In this document: positions 7,877 through 11,804 of the stretch, one piece after another
Layout: every line of letters starts with the position of its first letter
Position numbering within the stretch: position 1 is the stretch's first letter
Assembly (NCBI GenBank): GCA_018658685.1
Contig: JABHUT010000127.1
Coordinates: 1 to 11,804 of the forward strand
DNA from: Alphaproteobacteria bacterium
GTDB lineage: Bacteria > Pseudomonadota > Alphaproteobacteria > MED-G09
Reading direction: 5' to 3'
Length of the DNA stretch: 11,804 nucleotides
Notes under the pieces: generated by a model
The model's database searches: none
Told to the model about the DNA's origin: nothing
What the model saw: the letters and a program-made list of their open reading frames with translations, nothing else
Program-made: the position numbers and the translations under genes

Positions 7877-9703
7877 TTAATCGCCTAAACAAGAATTATT
7901 TTTTAATTTCCAGTCATCTACCCAAGAATAAGCAATATTTAGAAATCTACACTTATCGTCAACCTCATTTGATCTAGTATCTTCCTCGAAAATTTCTACT
8001 AGCTTTTTAATTGGCACATAACTTTGATCCATCTGAGTTCCTCCAGAGGATAGTGTATCCAAGATCATTATACGCAGGCGATCTTGATCTCCACTTTTCC
8101 AGTTTGTCCATTTAGGAAGATCACTATTATTAGATGTTGAAGGTTTGCCTGATCGGGAAAATTCAGCCCAATAACTCATCATTGTTGATGATAAAATATC
8201 TCTTTCGTCTATTTTTCTTTTATCATATAGAAAGGATGTTTGATCACCAAAGTCAAAATCTCCCATTATAAATGGAATTTCAAAAGCATGTGCAGCACCA
8301 AGAAGGAGTGAGAAGTCCATCCCAAGAACTTTTGGCTCTTCATCCCAATCAAATCTATAGGCGAAAACGTTTTCTTGACCACTTTTTTTAACAAGGTCTG
8401 CGGGTGTATCAAGCCCATTAGATCGCCATGCTAGACTCTGGTAATCAGAAATAAGATCATAATAAAAAGCATCCTTTACTCTAAAATAAATATTAAAAAA
8501 ATTACTTACATATTTTTTATCAAAAAAATTAAACAACTTATTTTCATCTTTATTAATTCCGAAAATAATAGGAACATTTGCGTGCTTATTAATATCGCTC
8601 AAGCTATCTAAAATACCATCCTTCGGTACAACGATATCATCTCCAATTATTCTTGCCAGGTCTCTTTGTTCACTCCAAAAATCACCTTTTGCTATTGCAC
8701 TCATTAAATCTCTTGGGGTTAGAGATCTAAGGTCTGTAAGAACTTCTTCATCATTAAATTTTGAAATTAAAAGACCTTTTTTATTTAAGACATTTATCCA
8801 TTCTTCAGTTGTTAAATGACGGTATTTGTAATTATCTGTAAAATTAGCATCATACCGATCAATTTTCTCAGCATCTTTAATGCTTGTAACGCTAGTTCCT
8901 CCTGACTGAGATATTGCTCTCTCAAATAAACCCTTTGCTAAAGGAGATGTATATAAGGCAATAACATCTTGGCCGCCCGCGCTTTCTCCAAAAATAGTAA
9001 TATTATTAGGATTACCTCCAAAAAATTGAATATTATCCTTAATCCACTGAATGGCCATAATTTGGTCCAGAAGACCAAAATTCGAACTGGCATTAAGCCC
9101 CTGTTGTTCTCTAATTAATGGATGCGAAAGCCAACCAAAAAAACCTAGCCTATAAGACATACTAACGAAAATAACATTTTCAGATTTAACAAAACGTTCT
9201 GGATGGTATTCAGATGTCATACCTGTGGTATTTCCTCCACCATGAATCCACACCATAACAGGTAATAATTCCCTGTTATCAACTAATTCGTTATTTGATA
9301 AATTTGGGGCATATACATTTAAATATAAGCAATCTTCACTACCAACTATCTCGCCAGGTTTAACTAGTCCATCAGCAGTAAGTGAGGATTGAAATTGTAC
9401 ACAAGGCGATGAAAAAGAATTTGCCTCCTTGAGGGATTTCCAATTTTTTCCCTTTATTGGCGCCCTCCATCTTAATTCATTGATAGGCGGTTCTGCAAAA
9501 GGAATTCCCAGCCATTTTTTAATACCCATCTGATCAATAAAGCCAATTACAGGGCCATTATTTGTTGTTAGTTTTGTCTCTAATGATAATAAATTTTTAT
9601 CTGACTTTACTTTAACTAATTGTGTTGTTTCACAGCCGTTTAAAAGTAAAACTATAAAAAAAAGATAGATAGTTATTTTTATTTTTCGCATTAATAAACT
9701 CAT
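7877..9703 (-). CDS. Type-B carboxylesterase lipoprotein
   Basis: This is a 608-residue alpha/beta hydrolase of the carboxylesterase/cholinesterase family, expected to split carboxylic esters outside the cytoplasm. Residues 6-24 form a lipoprotein signal with lipobox LNGC, so C24 would be lipidated. The next residue is Glu, not Asp, which favours the outer membrane under the E. coli rule. The oxyanion-hole motif is HGGG at 154-157. The nucleophile is S241 in FGESAGG. The acid is probably E387 in GINKDENKLF, and the base H472 in GAAHAFEIPF. The family signature EDCLYLNVYAP (123-133) supplies C125, which can pair with C101. A second in-frame ATG at 9691 would give a shorter signal peptide starting MRKIKI; neither start has a clear Shine-Dalgarno site. 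It heads a likely operon with the kinase and msrA. The substrate is unknown. Confidence 0.92.
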   Translation of the reverse strand: MSLLMRKIKITIYLFFIVLLLNGCETTQLVKVKSDKNLLSLETKLTTNNGPVIGFIDQMGIKKWLGIPFAEPPINELRWRAPIKGKNWKSLKEANSFSSPCVQFQSSLTADGLVKPGEIVGSEDCLYLNVYAPNLSNNELVDNRELLPVMVWIHGGGNTTGMTSEYHPERFVKSENVIFVSMSYRLGFFGWLSHPLIREQQGLNASSNFGLLDQIMAIQWIKDNIQFFGGNPNNITIFGESAGGQDVIALYTSPLAKGLFERAISQSGGTSVTSIKDAEKIDRYDANFTDNYKYRHLTTEEWINVLNKKGLLISKFNDEEVLTDLRSLTPRDLMSAIAKGDFWSEQRDLARIIGDDIVVPKDGILDSLSDINKHANVPIIFGINKDENKLFNFFDKKYVSNFFNIYFRVKDAFYYDLISDYQSLAWRSNGLDTPADLVKKSGQENVFAYRFDWDEEPKVLGMDFSLLLGAAHAFEIPFIMGDFDFGDQTSFLYDKRKIDERDILSSTMMSYWAEFSRSGKPSTSNNSDLPKWTNWKSGDQDRLRIMILDTLSSGGTQMDQSYVPIKKLVEIFEEDTRSNEVDDKCRFLNIAYSWVDDWKLKNNSCLGD

Positions 9704-9734
9704 ACTACATTAAAATAATAATCAAAACTCTTTA

Positions 9735-9763
9735 ATTATGTAAGAAATATTTTGTATTAGTAA
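9735..9763 (-). promoter_or_regulatory. Candidate promoter for the esterase operon
   Basis: On the minus strand, TTACTA (complement of 9758-9763) and CATAAT (complement of 9735-9740) are separated by 17 bases, a good sigma-70 spacing. Transcription would begin near 9728, giving a leader of about 25 bases before the ATG at 9703. The region is very AT-rich, so chance matches are likely. Confidence 0.35.
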
Positions 9764-9779
9764 AAAATTAATTTAAGAT
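9752..9779 (+). promoter_or_regulatory. Candidate promoter for the HD-protein operon
   Basis: TTGTAT (9752-9757) and TAAGAT (9774-9779) are 16 bases apart. Transcription would begin near 9786, only just before the ribosome site at 9788-9793, so the leader would be very short. It overlaps the divergent candidate promoter of the esterase gene, and the two may influence each other. Confidence 0.3.
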
Positions 9780-9787
9780 AATTTTTA

Positions 9788-9793
9788 AAGGGG
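9788..9793 (+). promoter_or_regulatory. Strong ribosome binding site of the HD-protein gene
   Basis: AAGGGG lies seven bases before the ATG at 9801. It is the clearest Shine-Dalgarno sequence in the window; most other genes here have weak or no match. It fixes this start and suggests good translation. Confidence 0.7.
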
Positions 9794-9800
9794 ATCAAAT

Positions 9801-10382
9801 ATGAATGACATTATTAATAAAGGTCGCGCAACCTATAAAACAATGGCTTCCTCAACAAAAGAGGATTGGGTTATTATTTCAGATTATGCCAAAGAATTTA
9901 ATCAAAACCTTTCACATAGAATTTTAGATCATCTTAAAATACTTAAAGATGACCATGGAGGATTTGCTGTCGATAGATTGGAGCATAGCCTTCAAACTGC
10001 TACAAGGGCATATAAAGACGGAAAAGATGAAGAGTACGTTGTATGTGCACTTCTTCATGATATCGGTGATACACTTGGCTCTCATAACCATGCCGAAATA
10101 GGTGCAGCCATATTAAAACCTTTTGTATCAGAAAAAAATCATTGGATGCTCAATAATCATGGAATATTCCAAGGTTATTATTTTTTTGAGCACCTAGGAT
10201 TAGATAATAATATGCGTGATAAATACAAAGGTCATGAATTTTATGAATACACAGCTCAATTTTGTCATCTCTATGATCAATGTGCTTTTGATCCAGACTA
10301 TGAATCAATGCAACTGAAAGATTTTGAACCAATAGTACATAGAGTTTTAAGTAAGCCTAAAAAATCTATTTATAAATATTAA
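9801..10382 (+). CDS. HD-domain protein with PhnZ/MIOX-like metal-ligand pattern
   Basis: The 193-residue protein has an HD domain at about 58-160. Likely metal ligands are H62 (RLEHSLQTA), H86-D87 (ALLHDIGD), H97 (HAEIGAAIL), H120 (NNHGIFQGYYF) and D159 (HLYDQ). The H-HD-H-H-D order and spacing resemble the mixed-valent diiron HD oxygenases PhnZ and TmpB, which cleave 1-hydroxyphosphonates, and more remotely myo-inositol oxygenase. Many HD proteins are instead phosphohydrolases. The loop that in PhnZ carries a Tyr and a Glu (YGGE, from memory) reads HGGF here (52-55), so the substrate or reaction probably differs. No PhnY-like 2-oxoglutarate hydroxylase or other phosphonate gene is in the window. 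I know of similar proteins in proteobacteria annotated only as HD-domain proteins. A strong ribosome site precedes it, and an MFS transporter gene follows after 38 bases. Confidence 0.85.
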   Translation: MNDIINKGRATYKTMASSTKEDWVIISDYAKEFNQNLSHRILDHLKILKDDHGGFAVDRLEHSLQTATRAYKDGKDEEYVVCALLHDIGDTLGSHNHAEIGAAILKPFVSEKNHWMLNNHGIFQGYYFFEHLGLDNNMRDKYKGHEFYEYTAQFCHLYDQCAFDPDYESMQLKDFEPIVHRVLSKPKKSIYKY

Positions 10383-10420
10383 AACATAACAATAACAATA
10401 ATAAATATCGGAAAAATTAA

Positions 10421-11719
10421 ATGAGCATTTCTTCAAAAGCATCATCAAAATTAGCTTGGATAGCTGTCTTTTTTATTACAACAGTTAATACCTTATCCTT
10501 TGCAGATAGACAGCTACCTTCAATAATGATACCTGAGCTCAAAGCAGACCTTCTGTTAACTGATACACAAATTGGTTTTTTATTTGGAACAGTTTTTGCA
10601 ATTTTTTTTGGTATAGCTTCGCTTGTATTTGGAATATTGGCAGATAAAGGTAATAAAAGGACAATATTATTCTGGACAATATTTATGTGGAGTATACTGA
10701 CGGGTCTTTCGGGTTTTGCACAACAATTTTGGGATCTTATTATCTTTCGAATAGGTGTTGGTGTTGGTGAGGCAGCCTTAGGTCCTATTGCGCTTGCAAT
10801 ACTAGCAGGATTCTTCACTAAAGAAAAACTTCCTTTAGCCCTGGGTATTTTTGGGTCTGGGCCATTCCTAGGATCAGCTTTAGCTGCTTGGGGAGGAGGA
10901 GCAATCATAACAAATATATCAGTTGCTAGACCCTTTTTAGGTCCTCTATCGAATTTAGCTGACTGGCGTTTAACATTTCTTATTTTTGCTTTCTTTAGCT
11001 TGATATTAGCATTGCTGATTAGATTTCTTCCTATGCCGAAAGATGAAGTTGAAAAAAATCAAATAGAAAATCCTATCCTGCCTTTTATCAAAAAGGCTTG
11101 GAAATTCTTTGCCTTTATGTTCTTAGGTGTGACAATGACTGGCATTATTGGATACTCTGTTCTTGCCTGGGGAGTTGAAATGCTAGTTCGTGTCCATGAT
11201 CTTCCTAAGAGCTACGCAGGTCAAAATTTTGGACTTTTTAATATTATTTTTGGGATTGGAGGAAGTTTAGGTTTTGGATTGCTAGCGAGCTCCTTTATGA
11301 CAAAAGGTATAAAAAATGCTAATCTATTAATCGCACCAATTACTCTTTTCTTTTGTTGGCTCTCACTGATTTTATTTTGCCTAGTTAATAATGTAATTCT
11401 GGCTCAAGTCGGCCTTATTGGATTAATATTTTTTATGTCAGCTGGACCTGGCCTTTATGCTTCGGCAGTACAAAATGCATCGCCTATTAATTTACGAGCA
11501 AGAACTGCCTCTATTTATTATATTAGCGCAAATGTTGTTGGATTTGCCTTAGGTCCATTCGCACTAGGCTTCTTAAATGATAATTTTTTTAATTATGATG
11601 ATGGAATCCGTTATTCTTTATTAACATTGGGAATTATAGCTTACCCTATTTCTGGGTTTTGTTTTTGGTATTCTGCTAAATTAATTCTACCCCTAATTGA
11701 ACAAGCAGAAAATAAGTGA
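10421..11719 (+). CDS. Spinster-type major facilitator superfamily transporter
   Basis: This is a 432-residue inner-membrane transporter with about twelve hydrophobic helices in two halves, joined by a charged cytoplasmic loop near residues 203-220 (PMPKDEVEKNQIENP). The first helix ends in FADRQLPSIMIPELK (28-41), followed by LTDTQIGFLFG (46-56). This pairing is typical of the Spinster-like MFS branch common in marine and soil proteobacteria. Motif A is GILADKGNKR (71-80). RIGVGVGEAALGP near 115-125 fits the conserved helix-4 segment. Substrate and direction cannot be read; members of this branch are often linked to lipid- or aromatic-type compounds. It sits between the HD-protein gene (38 bases upstream) and a crotonase gene (7 bases downstream), so it most likely serves the same pathway. 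Only a weak ribosome-site match is seen before the ATG. Confidence 0.9.
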   Translation: MSISSKASSKLAWIAVFFITTVNTLSFADRQLPSIMIPELKADLLLTDTQIGFLFGTVFAIFFGIASLVFGILADKGNKRTILFWTIFMWSILTGLSGFAQQFWDLIIFRIGVGVGEAALGPIALAILAGFFTKEKLPLALGIFGSGPFLGSALAAWGGGAIITNISVARPFLGPLSNLADWRLTFLIFAFFSLILALLIRFLPMPKDEVEKNQIENPILPFIKKAWKFFAFMFLGVTMTGIIGYSVLAWGVEMLVRVHDLPKSYAGQNFGLFNIIFGIGGSLGFGLLASSFMTKGIKNANLLIAPITLFFCWLSLILFCLVNNVILAQVGLIGLIFFMSAGPGLYASAVQNASPINLRARTASIYYISANVVGFALGPFALGFLNDNFFNYDDGIRYSLLTLGIIAYPISGFCFWYSAKLILPLIEQAENK

Positions 11720-11726
11720 GAGAGAA

Positions 11727-11804
11727 ATGAATTATAAAAATCTTAGATTTGAAATAGAAAATAATATTGGAAGAATTATTTTAAATAGGCCTGAAGCAGC
11801 AAAT
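11727..11804 (+). CDS. Enoyl-CoA hydratase/isomerase (crotonase) family protein, 3'-truncated by the window
   Basis: An ATG at 11727 opens a frame of 26 codons that runs off the window end. The visible residues MNYKNLRFEIENNIGRIILN and then RPEAAN are the standard first beta-strands of the crotonase fold, where the I-I-L-N-R-P-E-x-x-N segment is strongly conserved. A GAGAG ribosome-site match at 11718-11722 precedes it. The gap to the MFS stop is 7 bases, which indicates co-transcription. The family acts on acyl-CoA thioesters (hydration, isomerisation, hydrolysis). The active-site part is outside the window, so the exact reaction is unknown. Confidence 0.85.
   Translation, partial: MNYKNLRFEIENNIGRIILNRPEAAN

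Noticed and set aside
10383..10420. Short AAC/AAT-rich repeat between the HD-protein and MFS genes.
   Set aside because: It is a few imperfect low-complexity units in an AT-rich spacer, with no sign of a functional repeat.
10417..10908. Open frame on the minus strand over the start of the MFS gene.
   Set aside because: The product is a proline- and lysine-rich antisense shadow of the transporter coding sequence without a domain.

Overview
The window is an AT-rich, tightly packed stretch of bacterial chromosome. I judge it at roughly one third G+C by eye, not counted. It holds eleven protein-coding genes, two of them cut by the window edges, and no gap between genes exceeds about 100 bases. 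I see no RNA gene, insertion sequence, CRISPR array, integrase or long repeat. A TonB-dependent receptor and a Kdo-pathway isomerase show a Gram-negative cell with LPS. MsrA resembles the gammaproteobacterial type. Low G+C, compact layout and a mix of TonB uptake, secreted esterase and acyl-CoA genes would suit a streamlined marine proteobacterium such as a SAR86-like gammaproteobacterium. That assignment is inference only.

Left part (1-3695, + strand): the 3' two-thirds of a FadB/FadJ-type multifunctional beta-oxidation protein, a weak terminator-like hairpin, then UDP-glucose 6-dehydrogenase followed after 8 bases by arabinose-5-phosphate isomerase (SIS plus two CBS domains). The last two supply UDP-glucuronate and the Kdo precursor arabinose 5-phosphate, so they form a cell-surface sugar precursor pair.

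Middle part (3771-6237, + strand): a TonB-dependent outer-membrane receptor, followed after 25 bases by a 126-residue three-helix membrane protein with a histidine-rich tail. Together they look like a small uptake unit, possibly for a metal or metal chelate. The stop codon of the membrane protein overlaps that of the convergent msrA.

Minus-strand operon (9703 down to 6234): a lipoprotein type-B carboxylesterase, a PfkB/adenosine-kinase-like sugar kinase 4 bases after it, and methionine sulfoxide reductase A 22 bases after that.

Right part (9801-11804, + strand): divergent from the esterase, an HD-domain protein with a PhnZ/MIOX-like metal-ligand pattern, a Spinster-type MFS transporter, and the start of an enoyl-CoA hydratase/isomerase gene. 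The esterase, transporter, HD protein and crotonase could together form a catabolic module for an esterified organic compound. The substrate is not evident. The most interesting items are the HD protein, which appears to lack the substrate-loop residues of PhnZ, and the His-rich membrane protein paired with the TonB receptor.
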